A stretch of 64,000 nt of DNA, taken from positions 23,482-87,481 of the forward strand of contig CALGLV010000005.1 in NCBI GenBank assembly GCA_937958985.1, written 5' to 3'. How positions within the stretch are numbered: position 1 is the first letter of the stretch; every line of letters begins with the position of its first letter. The notes beneath the pieces were generated by a model that worked only from the letters and a program-made list of their open reading frames with translations, did not search any database and was not told the DNA's origin. The position numbers were made by a program, and so were the translations under genes. This document shows positions 24,718 to 36,100 of this stretch, piece by piece. This stretch comes from an uncultured Aquimarina sp. (GTDB taxonomy: Bacteria > Bacteroidota > Bacteroidia > Flavobacteriales > Flavobacteriaceae).

Positions 24718-25740
24718 ATGCAAATTAACGATAAATCAAATTACCAAAAATACCATCCGAATAATAAACGTTATGAGGAAATGACTTACAATAGAAGTGG
24801 TAAGAGTGGAGTTTTACTACCGTCTATTTCCTTAGGCCTATGGCACAACTTTGGTAAGTACGATTTACAAGCAAATGCAGAAGCTATTTTAAGGACAGCC
24901 TTTGATAATGGAATTACACACTTTGACTTAGCGAATAATTACGGACCTCCTTTTGGTAGTGCAGAGGCCAATTTTGGAATGCTGTATAAGCAAAATTTTG
25001 AAGCCTACCGTGATGAACTTTTTATAGCCACTAAAGCTGGTTACGATATGTGGGAAGGACCATACGGGAACTTTGGATCACGTAAATATTTAATTTCTAG
25101 TTTGGATCAGAGTTTAAAACGAATGAACTTGGATTACGTAGATGTGTTTTATCACCATAGGCCAGACCCTGATACTCCTTTAGAGGAAACAGCCATAGCT
25201 TTACATGATATTGTAAGGCAAGGAAAAGCACTTTATGTTGGAATTTCTAATTATGAAGCCGAAGGTATTGTAGAAATGAGTACACTTTTAAGAGAACTCA
25301 AAGTTCCTTTTATTATTGAACAAGCAAAGTATTCAATGTTCGATCGAAGTATAGAAAAAACTATTTTGCCTACTATAATTAAACAGAATTTAGGATGCAT
25401 CGCTTTTTCTCCTTTAGCACAGGGTATGTTAACAAATAAATACATTGATGGTATACCAACAGATTCTAGAGCAGCAAAAGGGAAAACATATTTAGAGGTT
25501 AATGAGGTTGAAGAAAAACTACCAATTATTAAAGCACTAAATGCGATTGCACAAAATAGAGGTCAAAAACTACATCAAATGGCTATTTCGTGGTTATTAC
25601 ATCAAAAAGGAATAACCTCTGTTTTAGTAGGAGCGAGTAGTTCAAGTCAATTGATAGATAACTTAAGTGCTACAAAAAATACTGAATTTTCGAGTGAAGA
25701 GCTTACGCAAATTAACAAGCTAACTTCAAAATTTTTATAA
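24718..25740 (+). CDS. Aldo/keto reductase, YghZ (L-glyceraldehyde 3-phosphate reductase)-like
   Basis: 340-residue NADPH-dependent aldo/keto reductase of the AKR14/Kv-beta-like group. The N-terminal NRSGKSGVLLPSISLGLWHN, the catalytic stretch FDLANNYGPPFGSAE (Asp, Tyr), the catalytic Lys in FIATKAGYDMW, DVFYHHRPDPDTP and the C-terminal VLVGASSSSQL coenzyme site closely resemble E. coli YghZ. Known YghZ detoxifies aldehydes such as methylglyoxal. The assignment to that substrate is by similarity only. Single-gene unit. Confidence 0.88.
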   Translation: MQINDKSNYQKYHPNNKRYEEMTYNRSGKSGVLLPSISLGLWHNFGKYDLQANAEAILRTAFDNGITHFDLANNYGPPFGSAEANFGMLYKQNFEAYRDELFIATKAGYDMWEGPYGNFGSRKYLISSLDQSLKRMNLDYVDVFYHHRPDPDTPLEETAIALHDIVRQGKALYVGISNYEAEGIVEMSTLLRELKVPFIIEQAKYSMFDRSIEKTILPTIIKQNLGCIAFSPLAQGMLTNKYIDGIPTDSRAAKGKTYLEVNEVEEKLPIIKALNAIAQNRGQKLHQMAISWLLHQKGITSVLVGASSSSQLIDNLSATKNTEFSSEELTQINKLTSKFL

Positions 25741-25797
25741 AATCAGTTATTTTGGTATACTAAAGAGCATTTTAATATGTTAATGAAATAAATACAT

Positions 25798-25805
25798 TAT
25801 TTTTG
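25798..25805 (+). promoter_or_regulatory. Bacteroidota -7 promoter element
   Basis: TATTTTTG matches TAnnTTTG, 20 bases before the ATG of the thioredoxin-like gene. Confidence 0.5.
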
Positions 25806-25825
25806 AACTGTATTGATATTGATTT

Positions 25826-26575
25826 ATGAAGTATATTTTAAGCTTGTTTTTTACATTAAATCTTATGTTGAGTTATGCTCAATCAAATAGGGTATCACTT
25901 AATTTGCCGACTGAAGATTTTCAATTCTTTTCAGATGCGATAGCTAATAACATAAGACTTTACAAAGTTAATAGTCAAGTAGCAAATGAAAAAGAAGATG
26001 TTGAGCGTGCTCAGTTTTTGTTTGATTCACTAGTAAATAACTGTTTAAAAGGAACACATTTTGATAATTTTTTGGTAAACGACTATAAAAGTGGTCAAGC
26101 AAAGTATTTAGAGACTTTTACCAAACCAATTTATTTAAAAACAACCGCAACTTGGTGTGAACCTAATGATTCCGAAATTCAAGCATTAAATGATGTGGCC
26201 AAAGAATTCGGAGATGTAATCGATTTTGTGGTTTTATATTGGGATAAAAGAAATAATCCTGAACTTTCAAAAAAAGTATATAATAGCAATATCTCTATTG
26301 TTTATGTTGATGAGTTAGAAAATTACAACTCGGCCATTGTACATACAGTAAAACATTCGTTGGGTATGCCTTCAATAATATTAATGGATAACGAGCGTAC
26401 GGTTATAGATATAACTAAAAATGTATCGCCAATATTTACAAGTCATAAAGAATCGGAGTTTGTTAAATACGGAGAATTCAATCCCTCGACAAGTAAAGAT
26501 CACTTTGTAAACACTTACAATACTTACTTTGATGCTATTGTGAAAGATGTTAATACAATTCTTCAAAATATATAG
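25826..26575 (+). CDS. Secreted thioredoxin-fold protein lacking the resolving cysteine
   Basis: 249-residue exported protein. The signal peptide ends near LSYAQ (residue 19). The region YLKTTATWCEPNDSEIQALN aligns by pattern with the TlpA-type active site (TATWCxPC), but the second Cys is Asn114, leaving only Cys111. The following VVLYWDKRNNPELSKKVYN and the cis-Pro-like LGMPSIILMDNERTV keep the thioredoxin-fold layout. It therefore cannot do normal dithiol chemistry alone. Mixed disulfide, peroxide or non-redox roles are possible. It has its own promoter and no obvious partner. Confidence 0.7.
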   Translation: MKYILSLFFTLNLMLSYAQSNRVSLNLPTEDFQFFSDAIANNIRLYKVNSQVANEKEDVERAQFLFDSLVNNCLKGTHFDNFLVNDYKSGQAKYLETFTKPIYLKTTATWCEPNDSEIQALNDVAKEFGDVIDFVVLYWDKRNNPELSKKVYNSNISIVYVDELENYNSAIVHTVKHSLGMPSIILMDNERTVIDITKNVSPIFTSHKESEFVKYGEFNPSTSKDHFVNTYNTYFDAIVKDVNTILQNI

Positions 26576-26642
26576 TATTACATCATCTTTCCGATTATTT
26601 TTGTTGTTGATTTAACAAGAATATTTTTTAAAAAACTCATCC

Positions 26643-27701
26643 ATGATAAATTTATATAATTCTCAAATCGAGTCCTTATCGGTTCACCGTATTGGAAACA
26701 AAAGTAGAAATGAAGCTTTATTTTTATCTCAAAATCCTTACCAGTTTAATGATGAATTGAATGCGCTTTTAAAAGAATATTTTTTTAAAGCTTTCAGAGA
26801 AAAAGAAGAAAACTATTTTCAATTTACAAACGAGGCCGATCTTGAATTTAATCCCTTGTACAAAATAGCTTCCGATATTTTTGCAGATCCTAGTACGGCA
26901 CACGAACAATCAAAACGTATAGGTAATTTGTTATATGAACAATCACAGCACCCACATATTAAAAGTGGAGAGCTGTATGTTACTTATATAGAAAACTGCT
27001 TATTAGACAATAAAAAAGTAAATGCTATAGGTGTTTTTAAATCGGAATTAAAACATGATTTCCTTCAGTTTGAAGAACAGTCTTCAGACTTAAATTTGTT
27101 ATTGCAACAGGGTGTTTCTTTAAATAAATTAGATAAAGGATGTTTAATTTTTGAAAGCGAAAAAGAATCAGGTTACCGTATTTTATCAGTCGATTCCAAT
27201 AGGTATGATACGAAGTATTGGTTGGAACAATTTTTAGGTGTCGAAGCTTTTGCAGATAGTAATTTTCACACAAAAAAATACATTAAGTTTTGCCAAGACT
27301 TTGCTAGAGACGTTATTTTACCTTCTGAAGATAAAAAGGAAGAAGTTATGTTTATGAACAGAGCCGTAAACCATTTTGCTAAAAACGATAATTTTGAAGA
27401 GACTAGCTTTTTAAACGATGTTATTGAAAATCCAGAATTAATTCCAGAATTTAAACATTACAAAGTAGAAAAAGCACCCAAGTATCAAATTGAAGATCTA
27501 ACAGAATTCCCGATAGCAAATACAGCAGTATCTGATGCACGTAAAAAAATTAAAAACGTAATAAACTTAGATACCAATGTGCAAATTAAGATGGATTTTA
27601 TAAATCCTGAATCGGCTGAAAAATTTATAGAAAAAGGTTGGGACGAAGAAAAGCAGATGTACTATTACTTAGTATATTTTAATAAAGAGCAAAAGGATTA
27701 A
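26643..27701 (+). CDS. Nucleoid-associated protein (NdpA/YejK family)
   Basis: 352-residue homologue of the 37-kDa nucleoid-associated protein family (NA37). Characteristic pieces are the N-terminal SQIESLSVHRIGNKSRNEAL, SGELYVTYIENCLLDNKKVNAIGVFKSE in the central beta region, and the C-terminal FINPESAEKFIEKGWDEEKQMYYY. Family members associate with the nucleoid; the biochemical role is poorly defined. Monocistronic with a terminator after it. Confidence 0.85.
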   Translation: MINLYNSQIESLSVHRIGNKSRNEALFLSQNPYQFNDELNALLKEYFFKAFREKEENYFQFTNEADLEFNPLYKIASDIFADPSTAHEQSKRIGNLLYEQSQHPHIKSGELYVTYIENCLLDNKKVNAIGVFKSELKHDFLQFEEQSSDLNLLLQQGVSLNKLDKGCLIFESEKESGYRILSVDSNRYDTKYWLEQFLGVEAFADSNFHTKKYIKFCQDFARDVILPSEDKKEEVMFMNRAVNHFAKNDNFEETSFLNDVIENPELIPEFKHYKVEKAPKYQIEDLTEFPIANTAVSDARKKIKNVINLDTNVQIKMDFINPESAEKFIEKGWDEEKQMYYYLVYFNKEQKD

Positions 27702-27732
27702 ACGCAATTAAATCTCACTTTCAAAAAATCAC

Positions 27733-27765
27733 AAAAACCCGTAATATAATATATTGCGGGTTTTT
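27733..27765 (+). terminator. Terminator after the nucleoid-associated protein gene
   Basis: Stem AAAAACCCG-T-AATAT / ATATT-G-CGGGTTTTT with a short AT loop and a 3' T5 run. Confidence 0.82.
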
Positions 27766-27812
27766 CGTTAAAATGACAAAGAAAACAACTTTTTAAACCC
27801 TAAGCTTTAGTT

Positions 27813-27820
27813 TACCTTTG
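27813..27820 (+). promoter_or_regulatory. Bacteroidota -7 promoter element
   Basis: TACCTTTG matches TAnnTTTG, 16 bases before the ATG of the DEAD-box helicase. Confidence 0.5.
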
Positions 27821-27836
27821 CAGCAAATTAAACGTT

Positions 27837-28946
27837 ATGACATTTCAACAATTAGGTATTTCTGAAGATTTAAATAAAGGGTTAGAAGAGTTAGGTATTA
27901 AAACTCCTACTAAAATTCAAGAACAAGCTATCCCTGTATTGTTGGAGGGAGGTAATGACCTTATTGGTAAAGCACAAACAGGAACAGGTAAAACAGCTGC
28001 TTTTGGATTGCCTTTATTAATGCAAGTTAATCCTACGAAAAAAATAACTCAAAGCTTAATATTAGCACCTACTCGTGAGTTAGCTCAGCAAATAGCTAAA
28101 CAGTTATTTAAGTTTACCAAATACAGCGAAAAAGTATTTACAGAAGCAGTGTATGGAGGAGAAAAAATAGATAAACAAATACAACGCCTACAACGTCCTA
28201 CTCACATTATTGTAGCAACTCCAGGGCGTTTGGTAGATTTAATAAAGCGAAAAGCTGTTGATATACGATACATTAAAACGATTGTATTAGATGAAGCAGA
28301 CGAAATGCTTAGCATGGGTTTCAAAAAAGAACTAGAATTTATACTAAATACAATTAATGAACAGCGTAATGTTTGGATGTTTTCGGCGACAATGCCTATT
28401 GAACTACAAAACATTGTAAATAAATACGTTTCTCCTAGAGTAATTACTGTCGAAATAGACAAAAAGGACACTACCAATAAAAATATTCAACATCAGTTTG
28501 TGGTAGGTGAAGATGGAAACAAAGTAGATACAATGACATTCTTTTTGAAAACTCAAAAAAAGGAAAGAGGAATTATTTTTTGTAGGACCAAGGTTGCAGC
28601 ACGTAAGTTAACAGAACAGTTACAACAACGTAGTTTCGAAATTGGAATTTTGGAGGGAGATATGAATCAAAAAGACCGCGATAAAGTTATGCGTGCTTTT
28701 AAAAATAAAAAAATTAATTTACTGGTAGCTACCGATGTAGCTGCAAGAGGTATTGACGTTGATAATTTAGCTTTTGTATTACATTATCAATTACCCGATC
28801 AGGCAGAGTATTATATACACCGAAGTGGACGAACTGCAAGAGGAGGGAAAACAGGTGTTTCACTTGCTTTTCTAGACCATTCGGAAGTAAAATATTTAAG
28901 AATTCTTGAAAAAACGCTAGGATTAAATTTTAGTCAAATACGCTAA
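27837..28946 (+). CDS. DEAD-box RNA helicase
   Basis: 369-residue ATP-dependent RNA helicase core of the RhlE/DeaD/CshA type. Motifs in order: Q motif (TPTKIQEQAIPVL), Walker A AQTGTGKT, PTRELAQQ, TPGRLVDL, DEAD (VLDEADEMLSMGF), SAT, GIIFCRTK, and HRSGRTARGGKTG. Unlike many Bacteroidota paralogues there is almost no C-terminal basic tail after motif VI (ends LNFSQIR), so RNA targeting may rely on partners. Likely roles are ribosome assembly or RNA turnover. Single-gene unit with its own promoter. Confidence 0.92.
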   Translation: MTFQQLGISEDLNKGLEELGIKTPTKIQEQAIPVLLEGGNDLIGKAQTGTGKTAAFGLPLLMQVNPTKKITQSLILAPTRELAQQIAKQLFKFTKYSEKVFTEAVYGGEKIDKQIQRLQRPTHIIVATPGRLVDLIKRKAVDIRYIKTIVLDEADEMLSMGFKKELEFILNTINEQRNVWMFSATMPIELQNIVNKYVSPRVITVEIDKKDTTNKNIQHQFVVGEDGNKVDTMTFFLKTQKKERGIIFCRTKVAARKLTEQLQQRSFEIGILEGDMNQKDRDKVMRAFKNKKINLLVATDVAARGIDVDNLAFVLHYQLPDQAEYYIHRSGRTARGGKTGVSLAFLDHSEVKYLRILEKTLGLNFSQIR

Positions 28947-29013
28947 TTTTTTCAAATTTCTTTTAAGCTTGATTCTAAAAAAAGAGATATAGACTGTTTT
29001 TTATTAGTAAACT

Positions 29014-29997
29014 ATGAAAAAAAGAAAATTAGGAAATAAAGGATTTGAAATTAGTGAAGTTGGTTTAGGTTGTTGGCAAATTGGCGGTGACTGGGGAAAA
29101 GGAATTACCAAGGAAAAAGCTTTTGAAATTTTAACAGCAGCAGTAGATAGCGGGATTACTTTTTTTGATACTGCCGATGTTTATGGTGATGGTAAAAGTG
29201 AAGAGTTAATAGGGGAGTTTTTAAAAAACACTGGTGTTAAAATAAAAGTAGCCACTAAGTTTGGTCGTAGGGCAGAGGTGTTTCCAGATAAGTATACAGA
29301 AACAGCTTTAAGAAGCTGTGTGGAGTCATCATTAAAACGCTTACAGGTAACTTGTATTGACTTATTGCAATTACATTGTATACCTACTGAGGTTTTAAGA
29401 AAAGGCAAAATTTTTGATTGGCTACGAACATTACAAGCTGAAGGTAAAATAACCCATTTTGGAGCAAGCGTTGAAAGTGAGGAAGAAGGCCTATTGTGTT
29501 TAGAACAAGAAGGAATTCAATCGTTACAAGTTATTTACAATATATTCAGGCAAAAGTTAGCTAAGGAATTATTGCCTAAAGCTAATGAAAAAGGAGTTGG
29601 TATTATTGTACGATTACCTTTAGCTAGCGGATTGTTAACGGGTAAATTTTCAAACGAAACCAAATTCGAAGAAAGTGATCATAGAAACTTTAATCGTGAT
29701 GGTCAATTTTTTAATGTAGGCGAAACTTTTGCGGGTTTACCATTTGAAAAAGGAGTGGAATTATCCAATGAATTAAAACAGTTTTGTCCTGCTGATTTAA
29801 GTATGGTAGAAATGTCACTAAGGTGGTTGTTGGATCATAACGCGATTACAACAATTATTCCTGGAGCGAGTTCTCCTCAGCAAGTTTTCAACAATGCTAA
29901 AGCAAGTGAGCTAGGGACGCTTTCTAAGCAATTAAAAAGTGATTTAAGTGAATATTATAATAATAATATTCACGATTATATAAGAGGAGTATATTAA
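29014..29997 (+). CDS. Aldo/keto reductase
   Basis: 327-residue NAD(P)H-dependent oxidoreductase. The N-terminal KKRKLGNKGFEISEVGLGCW, the catalytic Asp and Tyr in FFDTADVYGDGKSEELIG, the catalytic Lys in KVATKFGRR, DLLQLHCIP and the C-terminal TTIIPGASSPQQV match the family. It is distinct from the YghZ-like reductase at 24718. The substrate is unknown. It follows the DEAD-box gene by 67 bases without a clear terminator, so cotranscription is possible. Confidence 0.9.
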   Translation: MKKRKLGNKGFEISEVGLGCWQIGGDWGKGITKEKAFEILTAAVDSGITFFDTADVYGDGKSEELIGEFLKNTGVKIKVATKFGRRAEVFPDKYTETALRSCVESSLKRLQVTCIDLLQLHCIPTEVLRKGKIFDWLRTLQAEGKITHFGASVESEEEGLLCLEQEGIQSLQVIYNIFRQKLAKELLPKANEKGVGIIVRLPLASGLLTGKFSNETKFEESDHRNFNRDGQFFNVGETFAGLPFEKGVELSNELKQFCPADLSMVEMSLRWLLDHNAITTIIPGASSPQQVFNNAKASELGTLSKQLKSDLSEYYNNNIHDYIRGVY

Positions 29998-30044
29998 GTT
30001 TAGAGGTGTTAAAATATGTTTTACGCCAAAACAAGATAAAGCAC

Positions 30045-30082
30045 AAAAAAAAGCTAATCATTTTTAATGATTAGCTTTTTTT
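30045..30082. terminator. Bidirectional terminator
   Basis: Perfect stem AAAAAAGCTAATCATT / AATGATTAGCTTTTTT with a 3-base loop and A/T runs at both flanks. It is shared by the aldo/keto reductase gene (+) and the giant repeat-protein gene (-). Confidence 0.88.
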
Positions 30083-30105
30083 ATACAAGTGTACCTAATT
30101 AACAA

Positions 30106-33100
30106 TTATCGTTTTAAAGTAATGTGGTCTTTAATTTCTTGACCATCAGGTAAACGAATTAAAACCCAATAATCATCACTAGGTAAAGGAGTACCATTGT
30201 ATGTACCATCCCAACCAGCACTTCTAGAAGTTAAGGTTTTTAATAGTTTTCCGTACCTATTATAAATATAGACCAATGTTTCAGGTATTGTTTCTACCCC
30301 TTGTATGTGCCATAATTCTGTTTCTAAAGGTCCATTTCCGTTAGGAGTAAATGCAGGGAAATAATCTACAAATATTACATCAACAGAGGCAGGATCGCAG
30401 CCATTTACATCAAATACGTATAAAGTAAACATACCTGGAAGTAAATCGGTAAAGGTGTTAGATTCTTGTGCATTTAAGATATTACTATCATTAAATCCAT
30501 ACAAAAAGTCACCTTCTTCTTCCACATTAATAGTTACTTCATTTGCATCAAAATTTTTCAAAACTATAGGGCTAATAACCGGGCTTATAGATTCTGTTAC
30601 AGAAACGGTTTTACTAGCATTACAATTATTAGGAGTTGAAGTGTCGGTAATTATTAATGTTACGTTTGTGCCTATATCGCTTGGGTTTAATGTGATTGAA
30701 CTAGTCGTTTCATCGGGTCTTGTAGTTCCATTAAGATTATCCCTAAACTCCCATAAATAAGTAAAGTTGGGGTTAGTGTTATTAGCAGATATTATCCTAT
30801 TGGGAGAATTGGAGCAAAATGTAATATTTTCTAAATTATTGAACGGAACTGTGCTAATTGTTATTTGTAAAGGTTCAATAACAAAACAACCTATATTATT
30901 TTGTTGCACTTTTACATAATAAGTACCGGTATTAATTAATGTTCCTACAGGTATAATAACATTGTCTTCAGCATCTTGTTCATTAAAATGATAAGTCACA
31001 TTAAATTCAGTAGGAACTTGAGAGCCTAATATAGTACTATCAAGGAATGAAAAATCAAAAGCAAAATTTCCGTCGTTAATAACATCCGTATCACAAGCAG
31101 CAGTTAAGGTCGGATTAGTAATGGTGTTTATAACAGGAAGGGCTACTTCTGTCAAAGTAATTGGAGCAATTGTTTCGCAAGTCATTCCCGAATCAAACGT
31201 TTTTACTGCTTTTACAAATAACATAGTTTGTAATAGGTTGGTTTCAGTACCAGCAATAGCAGAAGCATTATCTGTATGGTATGTTATAACAACATTATTA
31301 CGATCGGTAACAAGTCTCTCGTTAAGGATTTCTCTACGTGTTGTACCATTAATAACTTCATCTAAATCCATTTCATTAGCACAATATTCCAAAGTTACAT
31401 TAGCATTAATTTCTGGTTGAGTATTCACAATAACTTCAAAAGGAACAGTTTTGAAGCATCCTTTAGTATTTGTGTTATTGGTTACTTTAGCTACAAAGCT
31501 ATTAGACATCACTGTCGTCGCAATAGTATTAACATTCGGTGCAGCTCCTTCAGCTTCGGCTACCGAATTGTGGAAAGTTACAGTGAAATTAGTAGGATTA
31601 GTTTCGTTAATTAATATGCTGTCTGTAATGTCATCAAAGTCAATTACTGTAGTATTATCTACGCTACAAACTTCTATTGGAGCTGGGTCTGAGGTGTTTG
31701 CTTGTCTTGTAATCGTTAAATCAAAATCTACCGAATTTGAACATAATAAATCGTCTCTATTATCTGTAATTTCTGCACTATAGGTAGCGCCGTCAATTAA
31801 TGTTGAAGAACTACTTATTTCATTCATTAAATTGTCAAAATAAGTGATTGTAAAATCAGCAGCACTTCGTCCGTTTAAAATTTCAACATCAAATCGAGAT
31901 AAGTCAGATATTATTTCACCATCACTGTCATCATCACAAATTATACGACTTAATGGGGCTGGAGCTGTAATACTAGGAAGTTGTTTGTGCTCTATACTAA
32001 ACGCTTTAAAAGAACTACAACTAGTATCAGTATTGGTGATTTCTACAAAAAGATTTAGATCATCAGTGTCTAATAATGACTCGTTGGTAATTAAATTTGC
32101 AGGAACAGGTTCTGTAGCTCCGTTATCTTGAGTGTAAAAAGCTCTAGTGAAATTGGTTAATGAAGAATCAACTACTATTTGGGTACTAGCATCTATTCCA
32201 ATTAGTGAATTTAAATCAACATCAAAACGACCAGTTCCAAAAGCGTTTTCACAAACCTGAATAGGAACGGAGGGAACACTGAAATTTGGTAATAAATTTA
32301 ATTTTATGCTAAAACTAGTATCAAAAAAACAATCAGTACTACTTTCAATAGTTATACGTAAAAATATAATTGTATCGTTTGTTACTTCAAAATTAGCGAT
32401 TTCCGAAGTTGATAAATTTGTAGGATTTGAGATTGGATTGTGATTATTTCTATCATCTGCGGATCTAAAATAATCTATTCGAGCATCTGAAGGATTTGGA
32501 GGTCTAATATTTAAAGAGAAATCTAATGTAGGTTCTATTTGACTAAGATCGATTATCTCTAGGTTATCTTCATCAATGTCGCAAACTGAAATCTCTGAAA
32601 TAGTATTCACTATTGGGTTTTCCCTAACCGTTAAAAAGAAATCCTCAAAAGTAGTACACCCATTTTGGTTGGTAATACGTGCAAAAATTTGTTGCGATAA
32701 TGGGGTTACGTTTTTATATAGTAATGGTAAAGCTGTACCAGTGGCATCGGGTACCTCTACATTATTAACGTTAGGGTCGTTCCTGTTATCGCCCGCATCT
32801 ACCGACGACTCATAAAAACTAATATCCATTATATTTACAATACTTCCATTATTAGTGATATCGTCAATTACAGTTTGTAAATCAAAAGTAGTTCTACCTC
32901 TATCGCTAGGATCAAATATTCCATTAACATCCAAGTTATTATCATCACACTCTATAATACCTGCTGGAGTACTTACAATAATATTCTCTGCAATTTTAAG
33001 TAAAAAGCTTCCTACTTCGAAACAGTTTTCGTCAGTTTGATTTTCTATTCTAAAGAAAATAGTTGTTTCAGGTACATTACTTGGAAATACAATATCTTTA

Positions 33101-36100
33101 GGAATAAATCCATTATTGGAATCAGTCTCTTTCCTTATGGCCGCTGCTTCATTTTCGTAATAAGTAACCTCTTTCCTTGTTTGGTTGTTTAATATAATTA
33201 AATCTCTACTCAACAAGTCGAAGTCCGCTTCACTAGAAGCATCAGGGTTTATGCAAATTAAAAAATTAAGTTCTATTTGTTCAGAAGAATCTAATAACGG
33301 ATCATTAAAAATTATGGGTGCTGTGTTAACGATAATTCGCTGAGGAACTACGCTAAAACATCCTGTTGTATTATTTTCAACACGAATCCATACAATTCCG
33401 TCACTGTCAATATCATTTTCAGTAGCATTAGCAATGTTAAATGAATTTAAGTCATCGGTATCTATTAAATTGTCTGTAGTTTTAGGATCAGCATTTGCAG
33501 AAGCTTCACTGGTATAGTATTCGAAGTTAAACAAGGGTTTTTGAGCCGAAGGAACCAGTAAATCTTCATTTTGAGTGATATCGATTAATGGAGGAGTCGA
33601 CGGTGTTGTATCAACAGAATCATCTATAGTATCATCATCATTATAGCATATAAATATAGTGTCAATATTGCTCAGATCAGGAGCAGGATTGACTTGAATA
33701 GTAATTGGTATAATGTTCGAGCCACATTGATTTCCAGACTCTGCAGCTATAAAGAAATCAATAGGGGAGTTTGAGGCACTATTTTCAAAAGTATCATCAA
33801 TAGGATTGTTACCATTTTGTGCATCTGATAGGCTTCTATATAAGGAAAAAACTAAATTCTCTAATATTACAGGCGCCTCTACAGATAATTCACTTAAAAT
33901 AAATTCGTTAAAATAGCTGTTAAAATTAGTAACAACGCCATCTGCATCATCGTCACAACGATTAAAAACGGTCTCAGTAGTACTTATTTTTACTTCAGGA
34001 GAAACTGTAAGTCTTAATATTGCTTCATCGGTACACGATATTGATGTATCGGTTAAAACAATAATTAAATCCTGTTGTGATGCCACGCTATTTGTAAAAG
34101 AAGCTAAATCAGCATCAGATAAGGGCATTTGATTGTTTAGATCGTCTCTGTTAATATAAAATTCTGCAGTAAAATCATCAGTTAGTGGTACTCGTGTAAA
34201 CAAGTCATTTCGGATATTACTTAAATCAAAAGTTGCAAATTCGTCTCGAGAGTCATTATCTAGGTCACTGTTATCACAAACAATTACTTCAAAAATACGG
34301 GTAAGATTATCTACTTGAGAATCTGTAATTAGGTGTCTGGCTTTTAAGGTTATAGCCCTAATTACAGGAACGTTTTGACCTCTTTCAGTAATTCTAACTC
34401 CTATCACTTGTTCGTTTATCATTTCGTTAGTGTAGTTGATAGAAGAGGTACTTGGTCCAGAAACGGATATTATTGGGGAGGAACCACATTGTCTGTTTGC
34501 TGGTACAGGCAAACTACAGTTTTGAAAAATATCGGTGATTCTTTCAATATCACATTCAGCCTCGGCTACGCTTCGGAAAAAAGCGATATCTATATCTGTT
34601 CTAGCATTTGAAGGATTAATTTTTTCAGCAATGGTATTTAAATCAAACTCAGCAAACCCATCTTTACTTTCTTCACATATTATAATATCATCAAATGTTG
34701 CTATTCTATTAATTACATCTTCAAAAGGAATATTTCTTGGAGGAACTCTAACTTCAATATTTATAGGGACAGCGTTTCCCAAACAACCATTTGCAGAAAT
34801 ATTTCTAACAAAAATTTGATTTTGATTATTACCGTTATCATTAATATTAAAAAAATCTCTTGCAGGTGATGAAAGCGTTTCATCATCAAATAACTGAAAT
34901 CCATTTCCCGAGGAAGTATTTTCGCAAAATGCACTGAAAATTAGTTCATTCAAATCAGGACTTGTAATACCATCAGCATCCAAAACTCTGGGATTACCAT
35001 TATCAATAAATGCAATTTCAGTATCAAAAACAACAAAGTTATTAGCTGGAGGAGTTTGCTGCAAACCTTCTTCAACGATAAGGGTAACTTCAAAAATAGT
35101 TATACAACCATCTATTGCCACTTCTCTTCGAAATAAAACGGTATTATTAGTACCATTAAAAGGGCTATTTAAGGATGGTCCATTATTTTCCGCATCAAAA
35201 CGTGAACTAAAATACTCACCACTTAAATTAAACATAGCCGATAAAGGTTGGCTTGATGGAGTAGCACATTCTGTTAATGTTTCAGGGTCACCGTCCTCAC
35301 TACCATTAAATAAAACAGTAAAACTATCTGAAAATGTAGCATTATTGAACGACGATCCTTGCAAAGTATATGTTCCGCCGGGTGGAGTTACTGTTATTTC
35401 ATAAGGGTTAGTACCTACAGTAAATGGTCCCGTACCACTCCAAGAAAATGTAGTATTATCAAAACATTCAGGATTCGCAATAGTTAATATTTCAGAATTT
35501 TCACAGGTATTATCGTTACCAATAATATCAAAACTAAAAAAATTTTGAATTTCACCTATAAAAACAGCAGAAGCAAAAGCGGCATCGCCAGCATTCAATT
35601 GAATATCAATGGTGTAGTCTTGTCCAATAACAGCTTCAAAACTAATATTTTGAGTAGCAGTGTATCTCGAGAAATTGGGTGTTGGATTTTGAGAACTTCT
35701 TCCTCCGGCAATAAGTCCTGGATTAGAAGGTGGTGCACAACCATTTACGACTTCTCTAATTTCACTAACAATAAGGCTTAGGCTTTCACTAACATTTTGC
35801 CCGTTTACTAAAACGGTTACCCCAACATCACTATCACAAACTTGGGCACTACTAAATTCGTCGGAAGCAAATATTATAGGAATTGTTATGTTTTTTTGAT
35901 AGGCAGTTATTGTTTGTTGGTATGACGAAGATTCACCTCCTGAGCCTGATAAATCGGTACTCGAAGCTTGTATAGCTTGGTTAGTACTAAGTATAATACC
36001 CTCGGATAATTCCAACGAAGGGTTTCCTGTAGATTGAAAAAAACCAATATTCCCATTTACTCCTGTAATTGTAGGTGTACTACTTGACTCTGGTGTAGTC

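Noticed and set aside
30455..35781. Many plus-strand ORFs of 60-110 codons opposite the giant repeat gene
   Set aside because: They are antisense shadows of a continuous 2050-codon gene; none has a start signal or recognisable protein.
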